From: Gnetum montanum
Lineage: Eukaryota > Streptophyta > Gnetopsida > Gnetales > Gnetaceae
NCBI GenBank assembly: GCA_015680685.1
Contig: MNCI01029297.1
Coordinates: forward strand, 1,376-65,375
Reading direction: 5' to 3'
Length of the DNA: 64,000 nucleotides
Each line of letters opens with the position of its first letter. Positions within the stretch are counted from its first letter, which is position 1. Of this stretch, positions 1-11,646 are shown piece by piece. Made by a program: the position numbers and the translations under genes. The notes below the pieces were generated by a model. It saw only the letters and a program-made list of their open reading frames with translations, was not told the DNA's origin and made no database searches.

Positions 1-1628
1 TGACCCTTGAAGCCTTTTTATAGGGTCTAAGGTAGTTAGGTAAGTTACAACTTCCAAAAATATCCCCAAAATATCTCAAAAATATCTCACCAAGCTTTTC
101 TCCCAAGTAATTGGACTATCCAATCAGAAAATTACTTGCCCAACAAGCTAGGAGATTACATGCCCAATAAGTTAGGCAAGTTACAAAATATCCTGGGTGG
201 TTGCAACTATCATAGAGATAAAAAGGCTACAATTTAGTTATAAACATTATAGTTATAAATAAAAGGGATAATAGCCAAATATTGCCTTTATAGGATGTTA
301 CACAAATATCCCATAATTGTCCTCTCTTTTTAAATCATAAAAATATTTTATTTTTCTTGTAATGGTATAGATAGTGACCATGGACTTGAGGATATGTAAG
401 TATATGTATATTTATATGTATATGTATATTTAACCGAATGCGTTTTTAATTCGTGGCACTCCCAATGTTCCAGGGCCGATTCCACCTTTATCTCCTCTGC
501 ACTCTGCACCTTATTGTTATTGATTTATTCCTGCAGTTTGAATAATAAGCAACGGTTTTAAGAACGACGGAAAAACTGGTGCGTTTCCTCCTCTGCCCGC
601 AACCCCTGGAAATAGACACAGATGTGAACAGCCACCGTGAGAGTAGGTTCTGCCGCAGCCAATGGTTTCATTGGAGGGTTTTCTTCTTTGCTGTTTCAAA
701 ACACGCGGCATTTCATTGAGGATTTTTTCTGTTTTGCTCTGCGTCATTGCCAGCGCCGTTGTTGTTCTTGCCGTCGTTGCTCTTGAATACTGCGCCGATG
801 ACGTTGCGGAAGGTCTGAGTGAGGATTTCAGTTTTGCTTGTCTTCAGAGAGGATCTTGCTGCCGCTCTGCGCTATTCGAGTTGGTGCTCCGTTTTCTGCA
901 GATTCACTACCAACGATCTCATCCGTAGATCAATCTTGTTGAGTAAAAAAAAAACGAAGTTTGTGCAGGAAGTGTTTGGAAAAATGTATATGAATTTTAG
1001 TGACAGTTTTCTGCACTGACGGTGCCACATACCCCTGCTCATTGACCCATTGCATTCTCTGTTTCTGTGTTTTTTTTACACAGTGCCATTTTGGAGGCTT
1101 TCTCTGGCTTCTAGTTATTGCAAATTTTGGTTTATACTCTTATTATTTTTTCTTTGGGACAGCAATGGTTATAGAGAATGAGAATTGTAATGGCAAAATA
1201 CTGGGGCAACCCTTGAACAATCCTGTTTCTGCCTTGGTCTCTTATAATAATGCAGAGTACCTCTTTCAATTTGCAATATTCCACTTCTTCCTTTTTATTG
1301 CTGAGAAAACATCTTGCTTACAAAGATAAATATCTTTCTCAACCTTGAAGCTTTAATCAATATATTCTTGAATTACACAGGAGAAATAACCTCACCCTGC
1401 ACCAAACTGCTGAATTTGCAATATTCATCTGTAAACCTCAGTAGAACAACACATTGATGATTCTGTACTTATCAACATGGCTGTGTGAGCTTGCTCCAGT
1501 ATTTTTTAAATATGAAAATGCCTTTTGTTCACTTATTCTCCTCTTCTAAAACTGTAAATTTAGCTATTTCTTCATAAAAGAATCTCAACTATTTAATCTG
1601 CTTCATGAAATGGCCAAATGTGCCAACA
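1..1628. other. Unassigned left flank, no supported gene
   Basis: This stretch is AT-rich with short tandem ATGTATATGTAT-like runs near 395-435 and a somewhat GC-richer, CT-rich block at about 560-940. It shows none of the LTR, gag, pol or hairpin motifs that fill the rest of the window. Small open frames exist on both strands (for example 662-928 and 1,000-1,329) but lack recognisable domains. The block at 560-940 could be a 5' leader or first exon of a host gene, or part of an unrelated transposon; I cannot decide. The boundary with TE1 is a truncated LTR, so the original junction is lost. Confidence 0.4.
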
Positions 1629-3783
1629 GTAGAGTACCTTGGGTGGTCAACACGCAGATTATACAAGTATTTCCCCAACGTATGCTGATGTGCAATACGC
1701 TGGGTTATGCGTAAACAATGCGATATACATAAAACAAGATATAAACGTGCAAGAAAATAAACACGGATGTGGACAAAAATGGATGCAAACTATAATAGAT
1801 ATTAACCAGGGATAAAGAAAACTTTAATGTAAAAATAATGTAGATTATAGTGCACCACTCTGAACGTAGTTGTGGATCTGACACAAGGTAGACGAAGAGC
1901 CCCGGTGGATGCGGAGGGATGATGGTGTGCTGGTTTGAACTGCAGGCACAGCGTGAAGGCTGTATGCTCAGTGTGTAGGGTTGAAGTCCAGCATACAGGG
2001 TTTTTGCTCTGGTTTCTAAGTGTCTCTGGTTCTTTTCTTTTTTTTTGTTTTGTCTCCAGTTTGCCAAAAATTTCCCACCTTGATCTAGTGAAAAATTCAG
2101 GTTTTTATGAGATCTTGAGCATTAGATTCGTATCTGGAAGGAGATGAGTGGCTGTGAGGTGAGAAAAATTCAGATCAGAAGACAGGTGGTGCGTTGACCG
2201 AGTGTAGGATATGTTACAACTGTACAGCATGCTACATGCCAGCGTGTACATGCTGGGCATATGAACCCAGCATACAGACTTGACCTCAGCATACAGACTC
2301 AACATCAAACCCAGCGTACAGGCTCAGCGTACACCAAAAATGTACCCATGGTACACACATGAAAATGCTTCACTTTAAGGTCAAAACTTTATTTTCGGGT
2401 GCCTGTGATGATGCCTAATAGTTTCCCTATCTCTGAGAGTTAATTTCAAGTGAAAATCTCACTGTTTGGTGCCTATTTTGGGCTGTTTCTGCTGGTGTAC
2501 GCTAGGCGTGCAGAGTACATATGCTCAGCGTACAGGTCATGGAAGTGCATCATTTTGAGGTTGAAACTTGATTTTTGGGTTCCTGAGAGCTACTGAGGAC
2601 CCTGGTGAAGGTCTTGGGGGGTCCGAGCACTCAATTCTGGCATGTTTTTACTCATTTTTGGGGCCCAAAATTTGTTGTACGTTGGCTGCACGCTGGGCGT
2701 ATAGGAATGAGAGACCATCATTTGGAGCCAAACATTTGATTTTCAAGTGCTTGAGAGCTGCTGGGGACCTTGGGGAAGGTCCTAGGGGTCCATATGCTCA
2801 ATTCTAGCATGTTTTAACTCATTTTTTGGGGCCCAAAAGTTGTTGTACGCTGGTTGCATGCTGGGCGTGTACGCTGGGCATACAGGAATGAAAAACCATT
2901 ATTTGGAGCCCAAAATTTGATCTTCAAGTTCCTGAGAGCTATTGGGGACCTTGGGGAGGGTCCTGGGGGGTCCAAGCACTCAATTCTAGCATGTTTTAAC
3001 TCATTTTTGGGGCCCAAAAGTTGCTATACGTTGGGCATACAGGAATGAAGGACCATCATTTGGAGCCCAAAATTTGATCTTCAAGTGCCTGAGAGCTACT
3101 GGGTACCTTGGAGAAGTCCTGGGGGGTCCAGATGCTCAATTCTGGCATGTTTTAACTCATTTTTGGGACCCAAAATTTGCTGTACGCTAGCTGCACAGTG
3201 GGGGGGTACACTGGGCATACAAGAATGAAAGACCATCATTTGGAGCCCAAAATTTGATTTTCAAGTGCCTGAGAGCTGCTGGGGTCCTTGGGGAAGGTCC
3301 TGGGGGGGGGGGTCCAAACACTCAATTTTGGCATGTTTTGACTCATTTTTTAGGCCCAAAAGTTGTTGTACGCTGGTCATGTATACTAGGTGTATAGGAA
3401 TGAAAGACCATCATTTGGAGCCCAAAATTTGATTTTCAAGTGCCTGAGAGCTGCTGGGACCTTGGGGAAGGTCTAGACGCTCAATTCTAGCATGTTTTGA
3501 CTCATTTTTAGGGTGCAAAAGTTGTTGTACATTGGGCATGTGTAGGGCAGCGTACAGGATGCATACTTAGTGAAAACCAAGTATTTTGAGCTCAAGATTT
3601 ACCAGGCTTGATGCTAGATGTCATTGTAGTCCTCTGTGGGTCCCAAGGAACCATTTCTTATTTTTTTCAACTCCATTTGAAGCTACCTGTGAGGTCCTCA
3701 AGCTTCAGTCATGCTAGGGAGCATCATGACTTAGCTCAATTCTGGTTGGAGAAGTGCTAAGCTCAGAATTTTGTGGTGTTTCA
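1629..3783 (-). repeat. TE1 left LTR (3' LTR in element sense), truncated
   Basis: It matches the right copy from AGTAGAGTACCTTGGG onward and ends in GTGTTTCA directly before the polypurine tract. About 115 bp present at the start of the right copy (9,352-9,465) are missing here. Order in plus coordinates: U5/R side (1,629-2,100), AT-rich stretch with TTTTTATGAG near 2,100, then a U3 array of about 175-bp units (2,551-3,540), then a unique end with AAGCTTCAGTCATGCTAGG. Confidence 0.85.
2551..3540. repeat. U3 tandem array, about 6 units of ~170-180 bp (TE1 left LTR)
   Basis: Each unit repeats in the same order: CTGAGAGCTACTGGGGACC, GGTCCTGGGGGGTCC, TCAATTCTAGCATGTTTT, GGGGCCCAAAAGTTG, one or two copies of TACGCTGGGC, then GGAATGAAAGACCATCATTT. 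Units start near 2,551, 2,722, 2,905, 3,060, 3,240 and 3,415. Small open frames across it are repeat translations and not genes. Confidence 0.9.
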
Positions 3784-3797
3784 TTGGCCCCTCTTTG
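3784..3797 (-). promoter_or_regulatory. TE1 polypurine tract
   Basis: On the minus strand this reads CAAAGAGGGGCCAA immediately before the LTR start TGAAACACC. The same arrangement recurs at 28,800 and 47,324, which fixes the LTR/internal boundary and the orientation. It would prime plus-strand DNA synthesis. Confidence 0.85.
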
Positions 3798-4904
3798 TTG
3801 ACGCTTGGAGGAATTGACCTGAGAAGCATCAAAAAAGAAGTAAAAAACACCATAAGAAACTTAGTAGAATTATTCTTCGACACTTGGCCAAATGTCATCG
3901 TACCATGTTCAACATGGGATTGGGGAATGAAATTTGTAGTTGGATAGGGAAATGGAAATTGTGGGGATTGGGAACTGATCAAGGGATTGTGCATGGTAAA
4001 GGGGATGCTCTGGTGTGTATATGGGTCATGCTGATCCTTGTCAATAGCCATTGTTTAGCAGACTCGGAATCAAGACATGAGATGTGCATCCTTTAGCAGA
4101 ATAAGATTCTTGTTTAGTGTTTAAGAGGACTTGTTGGCCACATGATGGTGGGTTGCGTTCTCTGGAGGAACATGCCCCTTATTTGGTGTTAAAGAGAACC
4201 TATTGGTGGAGAGCCAAAGCTGTGCAATGAGATGTTACTTGAGCTTTTGAGACATGATTATTTGTTTCCAAGACAATTGCCTTCCCGCCTAAGGCTTATG
4301 GGAAGTGCCAAGGGTCTTGTGGTTCATTTTGCTCTTTGCTTTTTTTTTTCTTCTCTTTTTTTTTGTTTCTTTGTTTTCTGGCAAGAGCTTTCTTTCAATT
4401 TTGCACTCATGCTCATGTGTCATATTGTGTGTTGCAATTGCTTGAGAGTGTTGTAGCATGTAACAGTGTGCTCAAAGTTTTGGGATGTACTGGGTAAATC
4501 TGGGAACTGTAACCGGGTAAGAAAGGGAATAAGAGTGTTGGGGAAATGGAGAATGTATTGGGAATGGGGAATGTACTTTTGAATAGATTGATTAACCTGG
4601 TTGCGTGTGTCAAAAACAATGTGGCACCTTGTCACCGTGATGAAGTGTATCTGTGTACGAGCACCACTGGGTGTCATCCTGCAAACACAACTCCAAGAAG
4701 ACAAGAAAACCACAAGTGAATGAGTTAGCGAACACTTTAGGCATGAATGTGACTGATTCCATTGGAGGCACCATGTGAAACTTAAGGCAAACAAAATGAG
4801 CAGCAATAGTGTTGTCAGAGCTGGTATGATGAATGATGTAGTAGGCATTGATGAAGAAATATCATGAATTACAGTAGCAGATGAATGTGCCAGAAATGAT
4901 CTGG
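3798..4904. other. TE1 3' non-coding region
   Basis: No domain-bearing frame on either strand. A block near 4,670-4,720 with ATCCTGCAAACACAACTC recurs in TE6 near 29,588, showing that TE1 and TE6 share this 3' region. T-rich runs occur at 4,340-4,375. Confidence 0.6.
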
Positions 4905-5420
4905 CTAGTTTATAGTCTTAGCAGACTATCGTGGGTTATTTTTATGTCATAACCCGTTGGACATTGCCAGTTTATCGTCGTAGCAGACAGTATGATGCTA
5001 TTTTATAGTCATGACGGACTATGAAGAGGCAAGCTAGTTTATAGTCTTAGCAGACTCTAGCGAATGAGACTGTGGCAGTTTAATGTCATACTGGACGGGT
5101 GCTAGTTTATTTTCATTGTGGAAATTCCATGGTATCATTTTACCGTCATGATGCCAAGATGAGCTATGGTATCAGTTTACCATCATGATGCCAGGATGAG
5201 CTGTGGTATCAGTTTATCGTCATGATGCTAGGACTGAGTGTGGATGCATGCATGTGTGTCCGTACGATCTTGTAAACAAAAGCAACTAGAGAAAACAATG
5301 TTAAATAGCCACTGCAAAAAACATGAATTGAAATACACAAGTAAATAGAAAATAATATGAAAAGGTGGTAGTTTAAGGCCTTTTCGGGACACATGTTCTA
5401 GTTTAAGGCCTTTTCGGGCC
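4905..5420 (-). repeat. TE1 hairpin-motif arrays (GTC-type, then GGCC-type)
   Basis: Nine or so copies of a ~23-bp motif: plus-strand CTAGTTTATAGTCTTAGCAG with a stem such as AGTCT-TAGC-AGACT (4,914-4,927), then degenerate copies at 4,969, 5,001, 5,035, 5,077, 5,133, 5,170 and 5,207. Two GGCC-type copies (AGTTTAAGGCCTTTTCGGGCC family) follow at about 5,369 and 5,398. In full-length relatives these two array types lie on either side of the antisense gene plus pol module; here they are separated only by about 140 bp. The gag-protease stop codon falls inside the last GGCC copy. Confidence 0.85.
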
Positions 5421-8400
5421 ACATGCAAGCGCATAAGCTAGTACAATGTAAAATAAGGTGATATATGCACAATGAACAAAGGTGAAGAGTGGGCGGAGAT
5501 CAGACGTGTTTTTGGCCCCAAGGGAGCCTTGATCATGCGATTTTTTCCTAGCCGAATGTGGTTTTGGAAGTGTTTTAGGCTTAGGCTCGGTTGGGAGGCT
5601 TATGGTTTTCACCACTCATTCAGGCGTATTGGCTCTAGGTGTTGCATTTATTGCCGTGTGTGTTGCATCAAGAGGCTCCTCTTTCAAGACCTGTGACATG
5701 TCTGTGTTCTGGTCAGCTTGAAAGGGAGTGTTGATGCCATGTATAGTGACTTGTCCACCTTCATATGGAAGATGGATTTCTTGATGTATCGGTGAGGAAA
5801 CAACTCATTGTTGTGCTAGCCATGGTCTGCCAAGAATCATGTTGAAACTGGGCATCTCTTCTAAAATAGTGAACTCTGCACTAGTGGGGAATTGTTCACC
5901 TGCCACAAAGGCTAGGTTAATCATGCCCTTGACTGTGACACGTGATCCGTTGAAGGATTTTAGACATGTAGTTTCTATTGGCATGATCTTGTCTGCCATG
6001 CCTAGTTTATTAATGATGAAGTATAGAACTACGTTTGTTACCACACCATCATCAACGTGCACTCTATGAATGGTACATTGCCCAACACGTACACTAATCG
6101 ATAATGGAGCTGTTGTGACTTTCCCTCTTTCGGGGTTGACTTTAGCTGCATCATCGCAGAAGGCTAAGGTGTTTGAACCCGATCCTTGTGGTGTATGTTG
6201 TGAAATCGTTGTATGGATGGATTCCATGTTAGCAGGGATGTCCTCTGTAACAAGAATGGATGCTAATGTTTGTGCTAAGGCTTCACGATGTGCCGATGAT
6301 TTCATGACTAGGTTGTACAAACTCATGGTTGTGTTCTTTTGTTTGAGGGTTTGTTTCACCTCGGCCAGTGTAGCTACGAAGTCTGTGTTGTTGGTCGTTG
6401 TGTTAGTTTCCTCTATATGGATCAAGGGCTTGGGATTAGGTTGTTTGGGATTAGGGGTAGGGCCCCAAGAATTTAGTTGTTGTGTACTAGGTGTGGCTTT
6501 TATTTCGGCTATAAGTGTTTTTCATTATTCGTTCGTTTTCTTCTGTTGCCAGTTGGTTTGCTTACCCGTGTTATTGGCAAGGTTGACTCTTGGGGGAGAA
6601 GAGGTTGAGACATTGCCTACAGTTGGGCTCTAGGTAGGTGAGGGGCCATCGTGTGGTGGCACCTTTATGAAAAATGGTAGTTTAGGAGGAGTCATTGGTG
6701 TTTGACTAGCTTGTTGTGGCACTTTGATGATGAAAGGTTTCTTTGCAGTTTTCGTTGGTGCAACATGCCAATTTAACATCTTAGTAGATGACTGTGGTGG
6801 TACTTTGACCACAAAGGATGTTTTTGGTGCTCAGGATTGCATTGAATCTTACCAGTTTAATGTCTTAGCGGATGTGTGAGGTGGTGGTACCTTGACCACA
6901 AAAGGTGTCGCTAGTGCTCTAGGTGGCATCTTGATGATGATGGAAGGCCCCTTGCTCGTGGAGGTGGAGGGGATTGTTGCCTTGCTGGGAGGCACATGAA
7001 TCACAAAAGATTGCTACATAGGTTTAGGCTTACTATCTATGCCAATGGAGTTTATGACATAGGAGGCATCGTTTGTGCTGGGTTGATTTAGGGTGTTGAC
7101 GTTGAGTTGGCCCCGCTCCATCATTGCTTGTAGATCATCCTGTAATGCATAGCAGGTGTCAGTGTTGTGACTGAACATCTAGTGGTAGTGACAGAATTGG
7201 TCTAACTTGAAATGTCGTGGAACCGGGGGCTCGTTTGGTGCTGCCAAGGTGGGATTTCTTAATAGCTCGTAGTACCTATCATGTCTTCGATGGGCATTTT
7301 CCACTACTTGTTTATATTGGATTTTCCCCATTCTAAGGAGTTGTTCTAGTAGTTTAGAGGGTCACGTGAGTAGCGGCGTATACTTAGAACGATCCTTGCA
7401 CTGAAAGTTGGACCTTGGGATGGCCCTTGTCGTTGCAAGAAGGTTGGTACTGGTGCTTCTTGTTTTTGTGCTTGCAGCCATAGTTTCCGTTGTTGCCTTT
7501 TGTTTGGAAACATGTTGGTTCTTGTAAGCCACATAGGTGGGGTCAATGCTGGTTTGTGTAGCTTGTTCAATGTTCTTGATCTGCATGAATGCTTGGCTCA
7601 ATGTTTGAGCGCTTAGGTAGTACAGTTTTGACTTAATGAAGTCATTCACAGATCTCTTCAGAATTGTAAGCAAATACTTTTCAGGGATCGGCTCATGAAG
7701 TTCGTGAAGGGCTGAACTCCATCGTTGAATGAACTTTTTCACAGGCTCAAGTGGTTCTTGTTTCACCTGTAACAGACTGTCTAGTGTGGCTTCAGGCTTG
7801 AGGTTGTACTTAAACTGGGTAACGAACCGGTGTAACAGATCCTCCAGAGAGGATATAGAGTTATGAGGTAAGGCTCGGTACTAGTCTATGGCTACACCTA
7901 TTAAGGACATAGCAAACACTCGCAAGATTGTGTGGGGCCAAGCTTGAAGCAATAGAGTTTCTGATCAAAATGTGACTAAGTGAGCATTCGGATCTCCCTT
8001 CCTGTTGTACTTGGTTAACTGTGGGAGTGTGATTCCCTTGGGTAAAGCTAACGGTGGCACTGAAGGGCCAATTAGATCATCATGGTAGAAATTAAATACT
8101 TTAACTTTTTCAGTGTTGGTAGTTTTGAGTTTCTTTACCTCATTAGCTAACACTTGCATTATTTGTTTTGCTTCTGCCCACTCTTGAGCGGTAGGTTGAT
8201 TAGTTGGTTGGGGAGATTGTTGGGTTGTCATTTGTTGATGTGGAGCAATGTTCAGAGTTGTGGTTGCGGGGTGTGGAATGTTGAAGTGAGTGGGTTGTTG
8301 AACAAGGGGTATGGTTCCTTGCCTAGCCACAAACTATGAAGTGACACCCTGGATGTGCAGGGCCGATGCAATGAAAGTGGCCCCATGATTTTGCACGTGC

Positions 8401-8870
8401 GGTATGTACTGGGTGGAGATGGGGGTGGGTAATCTATATTGGGATACTGGTTCTTGTGTGCTCGTTGACACTTGGTGAGTGGCTATCTGTCCCATGCGAG
8501 GATGTACTAATGGGTTCATGTAGGCATGGGGACTAAGGGTGTGGTATGAATCCTCAGGTTCAAATTGTGCCTCGAAGTCATCTACATCATGTTGGTTTTG
8601 AGGCTTCTCATTGGGTCACCGTGAGTTTTGGCTCCTTGCCATAAGGATCTGGGAGATGAGTCTATGCTAAGATTTAGAAAGGGGGATGATGTCATATACA
8701 GAGGGAAAAAATTCATGACCTCCCATGTATATGAGCTCGAAGTTTCATTTTGCCTCCTACTCTATGGTGTCAAGAGGAATGTTGGCCTGAATCTTCACAC
8801 AGATAAAGTTGTATTGTTCCTATGTGAGGATTACGAAGGTCCATGCATTAGAGGTCTGGGATGACTCCAT
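5403..8870 (-). pseudogene. gag: TE1 gag-protease polyprotein, degenerate
   Basis: The start ATG (8,868-8,870; protein begins MESSQTSN) is chosen because TE7 has a matching MDSSH start at the same place. One reading frame runs 8,870 to 5,403, broken by nonsense codons (e.g. within 7,767-7,964 and near 8,331). The N-terminal part has an EQYNFICVKIQA block. The gag core at 7,362-7,964 has an EPLEPVKKFIQRWSSALHEL region and FIKSKLYYLSAQTLSQAF. A proline-rich linker with FIIKVP/FFIKVP repeats lies at 6,630-6,812. The retropepsin-like domain (about 6,140-5,805) has HVDDGVVTNV at the active-site position and ends with MILGRPWL. The tail ends CGPKRP, identical to TE6. Gag would form the particle and the protease would process the polyprotein. 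Not functional as read. Confidence 0.85.
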
Positions 8871-9327
8871 GGTGATGTGTGACAGGGTAGCGTATGAGCT
8901 AGCTAACAAGTGCCGAGTGTGTTTTGAGCTAAGTGTGTAGAGTGTCCGACGTGTGAACACTGAAAATTTTTCTAAGTGTCCAGTGTGTACAGTGTAAACG
9001 GGAGAAAATTTGGCTAAGTATGAAGTTATGAACCATACTCATACGCAGATGGTGATCTCGGGTAACAGGAAGTCATCTCGGAATCATTATGTTGTGTTTA
9101 TTGTATGCATTGGACAAGGTGATCCATGTTGGTGGCCGTTAGTACTTAGAACGGTTTGAAGTAGGTGCGAATCGCAGCGAATTCAGCTTTGAAACAGATG
9201 CATTTTGTGTGTTTTTGTTGAAAAAACAATGTAGCGGTACTGTAGCAACGTAAAAACTGTAGCAGTGTAAACACTGCATTTGAATAGGTAACATGATTAG
9301 CATTTTGATTAAACAAAAAACAAGTTA
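8871..9327 (-). other. TE1 untranslated leader between primer site and gag
   Basis: This stretch lies between the tRNA-Asn primer site and the gag start in element sense. It contains short repeats of GTAGCGGTACTGTAGCAACG type near 9,225-9,280 and no coding frame that I can support. Confidence 0.6.
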
Positions 9328-9346
9328 GGCTCTCCTTCTAGCGCCA
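9328..9346 (-). promoter_or_regulatory. TE1 primer-binding site, tRNA-Asn
   Basis: The minus strand reads TGGCGCTAGAAGGAGAGCC, complementary to a tRNA 3' end ...CTCCTTCTAGCG-CCA. From memory this matches plant cytosolic tRNA-Asn (acceptor strand TTCTAGC, discriminator G). It lies 5 bp from the LTR edge, as expected for minus-strand priming. Confidence 0.8.
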
Positions 9347-9351
9347 TTTTC

Positions 9352-11646
9352 TGGTGTGCCCAAAATCATTGGTCTCTAGCTAGAATGAAACAGAAACCAG
9401 GAGATCCCTGGACAAGCACAGAAGACCCTACCTTTACTTGAGGGCAAGTTGGAATTAACAAAGGTAGAGTACCTTGGGTGGTCCACACGTGAATCAGACA
9501 AGGAATTCCCCAATGTATGCTGATGTGCAATACGCTGGGTTATGCGTAAACAACGCGATATACGTAAAGCAAGATATAAACGTGCAAGAAAATAAACACG
9601 GATGCAGAAAAAATGGATGCAAACTATAACAGATCTTAACCAGGGACAAAGCAAACTTTATTGTAAAAATAATGTAGATTATAGTGTACCGGTCTGAACG
9701 TAGTTGTGGATTTGACACAAGGCAGACGAAGAGCCCCGGTGGATGCAGAGGGATGATGGTATGCTGGTTTGAACTGCAGGCATAGCGTGAAGGCTGTATG
9801 CTCAGCATGTAGGGTTGAAGTCCAGAATACATGGTTTTTGCTTTGGTTTCTAAGTGTCTCTGGTTCTTTTCTTTTTTTTGTTTTTTCTCTGGTTTTCCCA
9901 AAATTGCCCACCCTAATCTAGTGAAAAATTCGAGTTTTTATGAGATCTTGGGCATTAGATTCCGATCTGGAAGGAGATGAGTGGCTATGAGGTGAGAAAC
10001 ATTCGGATCGGGAGACAGGTGGTGCATTGACCAAGTGCAGGATATGTTATAACTATACAACATGCTACATGCTAGTGTGTACACGCTGGGCATATGAACC
10101 CAGCGTACAGACTTGACCTTAGCGTACAGACTCAGCATCAACCCCAGCGTATAGGCTCAGCATACACCAAAAATGTACCGAGCGTACACACATGAAAATG
10201 CTTCATTTTAAGGTCAAAACTTGATTTTCAAGTACCTGTGATGATGCTGAATAGTTGCCCTACCTCCGAGAGTTAATTTTAGGTAAAAATCTCGCTGTTT
10301 GGTGCCCATTTTGGGCTGTTTCTGGTGGTGTACGCTGGGCTGCACGCTAGGCATGCAGAGTACGTATGCTTAGCATACAGGTCATGGAAGTGCATCATTT
10401 TGAGGTTGAAACTTGATTTTTGGGTGCCTGAGGGCTATTGGGGACCCTGGTGAAGGTTCTGGGGGGTCCAGGCGCTCAATTCTGGCATGTTTTGACTCAT
10501 TTTTGGGGCCCAAAAGTTGCTGCACGCTGGGCGTGTACGCTGGGCATACAGGAATGAAAGACCATCATTTGGAGCCAAAAATTTGATTTTCAAGTATCTG
10601 AGAGCTGCTAGGAACCCTGGAGAAGGTCCTGGGAGGTCGAAATGCTCAATTTTGGCATGTTTTGACTCATTTTTGGGGCTCAAAAGTTGCTGTACGCTGG
10701 TTGCATGTTGGGCGTACAGGAATGAAAGACCATCATTTGGAGCCCAAAATTTGATCTTCAAGTACTTGAGAGCTACTGGGGACCTTGGGAAGGTCCTGGG
10801 GGGTCCAAACACTCAATGCTAGCATGTTTTGACTCATTTTTGGAGCCAAAAAGTTGTTGTACGCTGGTTGCACGCTGGGTGTACAAGAATGAAAGACCAT
10901 CATTTGGAGCCCAAAATTTGATCTTCAAGTGCCTAAGAGTTGCTGGGGACCTTAGGGAATGTCTTGGGGAGTCAAGACGCTCAATTTTGGCATGTTTTCA
11001 CTCATTTTTGGTGCCCAAAAGTTGCTGTACGCTGGCTACATGCTGGGCATGTACGCTGGGCGTACAGGAATGAAAGACCATCATTTAGAGCCCAAAATTT
11101 AATTTTCAAGTGCCTGAGAGCTACTGGGGACCTTGGGGAAGGTCCTGGTGGGTCCAAACACTTAATTCTAGCATGTTTTGACTCATGTTTGGGGCCCAAA
11201 AGTTTCTGTACGCTGGGCATGTATACTGGGCGTACATGAATGAAAGACCATAATTTGGAGCCCAAAATTTGATTTTGAAGTGACTGAGAGCTACTGGAGA
11301 CCTTGGGGAAGGTCCTAGGGGGTCCAAACACTTAATTCTAGCATGTTTTTACTCATGTTTGGGGTCCAAAAGTTTCTTTACGCTGGGCTGTACACTGGGC
11401 ATGTGTAGGCCAGCGTATAGGATGCATACTTAGTGAAAACCAAGTATTTTGAGATCAATATTTGCCAGGTTTGATGCCAGATGTCATTGTATTCTTTTGT
11501 GGATCCCAAGGAACTATTTATTTTTGAGTTTGACTCCATTTGAAGCTACCTGTGAGGTCCTCAAGCTTCAGTCATGCTAGGGAGCATCATGACTTAGCTC
11601 GATTCTTGTTGGAGAAGTGCGAAGCTCAGAATTTTGTGGTGTTTCA
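9352..11646 (-). repeat. TE1 right LTR (5' LTR in element sense), complete
   Basis: It begins TGGTGTGCCC and ends GTGGTGTTTCA, so has TG...CA ends, 2,295 bp. It shares its first ~115 bp with the solo LTR TE4 and everything else with the left LTR of TE1. The U3 side carries an array of ~170-bp units at 10,397-11,400. TTTTTATGAGATC near 9,937 occupies the place where other LTRs have a TATA box and may be a degraded one. Confidence 0.88.
10397..11400. repeat. U3 tandem array, about 6 units of ~170 bp (TE1 right LTR)
   Basis: Same unit as in the left LTR, with starts near 10,397, 10,570, 10,738, 10,908, 11,087 and 11,258. Units hold the perfect palindrome GTACGC-TGG-GCGTAC, clearest at 11,051-11,065, and the repeated GGGGCCCAAAAGTTGCTG and GGTCCTGGGGGGTCC blocks. 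Confidence 0.9.

Larger units (their letters stand above)
1629..11646 (-). mobile_element. TE1: gag-protease-only Ty3/gypsy-like LTR element (type X LTRs)
   Basis: Two direct repeats of about 2.2 kb (1,629-3,783 and 9,352-11,646) flank an internal region with a polypurine tract just inside the left repeat, a tRNA-Asn primer site just inside the right repeat, and a gag-protease frame on the minus strand. No RT, RNase H or integrase is present between protease and polypurine tract, and there is no trace of the antisense gene of TE5 and TE7. The left LTR lacks roughly its first 115 bp, so no target-site duplication can be read; the right edge adjoins CCCAG of TE2. It sits in exon 5 of the TE2 antisense gene. 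Best read as a non-autonomous derivative that needs pol functions from a relative. Confidence 0.85.

Noticed and set aside
395-435. ATGTATATGTAT run as a possible telomere or centromere repeat
   Set aside because: Too short and of simple-sequence type; no TTTAGGG-like array anywhere in the window.
517-747. Cys/Gly-rich small frame with a GGCSHLCL stretch resembling an EGF/LDL-receptor-type motif
   Set aside because: Short, isolated, no further cysteine pattern and no neighbouring exon of the same type; likely chance.
2568-3048. Plus-strand frames with repeated RNERPSFGA-like peptides in LTR arrays (also 10,517-11,239)
   Set aside because: Translations of the U3 tandem units; frames differ between units and between the two LTR copies.
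6000-6050. HVDDGA/HVDNGA at the protease active site as an abnormal catalytic motif
   Set aside because: Plant Ty3/gypsy proteases often show Asp followed by residues other than Ser/Thr before Gly, so this is probably normal for the branch.
5805-6425. Host aspartic protease gene
   Set aside because: A single short retropepsin-like domain in frame with gag and flanked by LTRs; host pepsin-type enzymes have two lobes.
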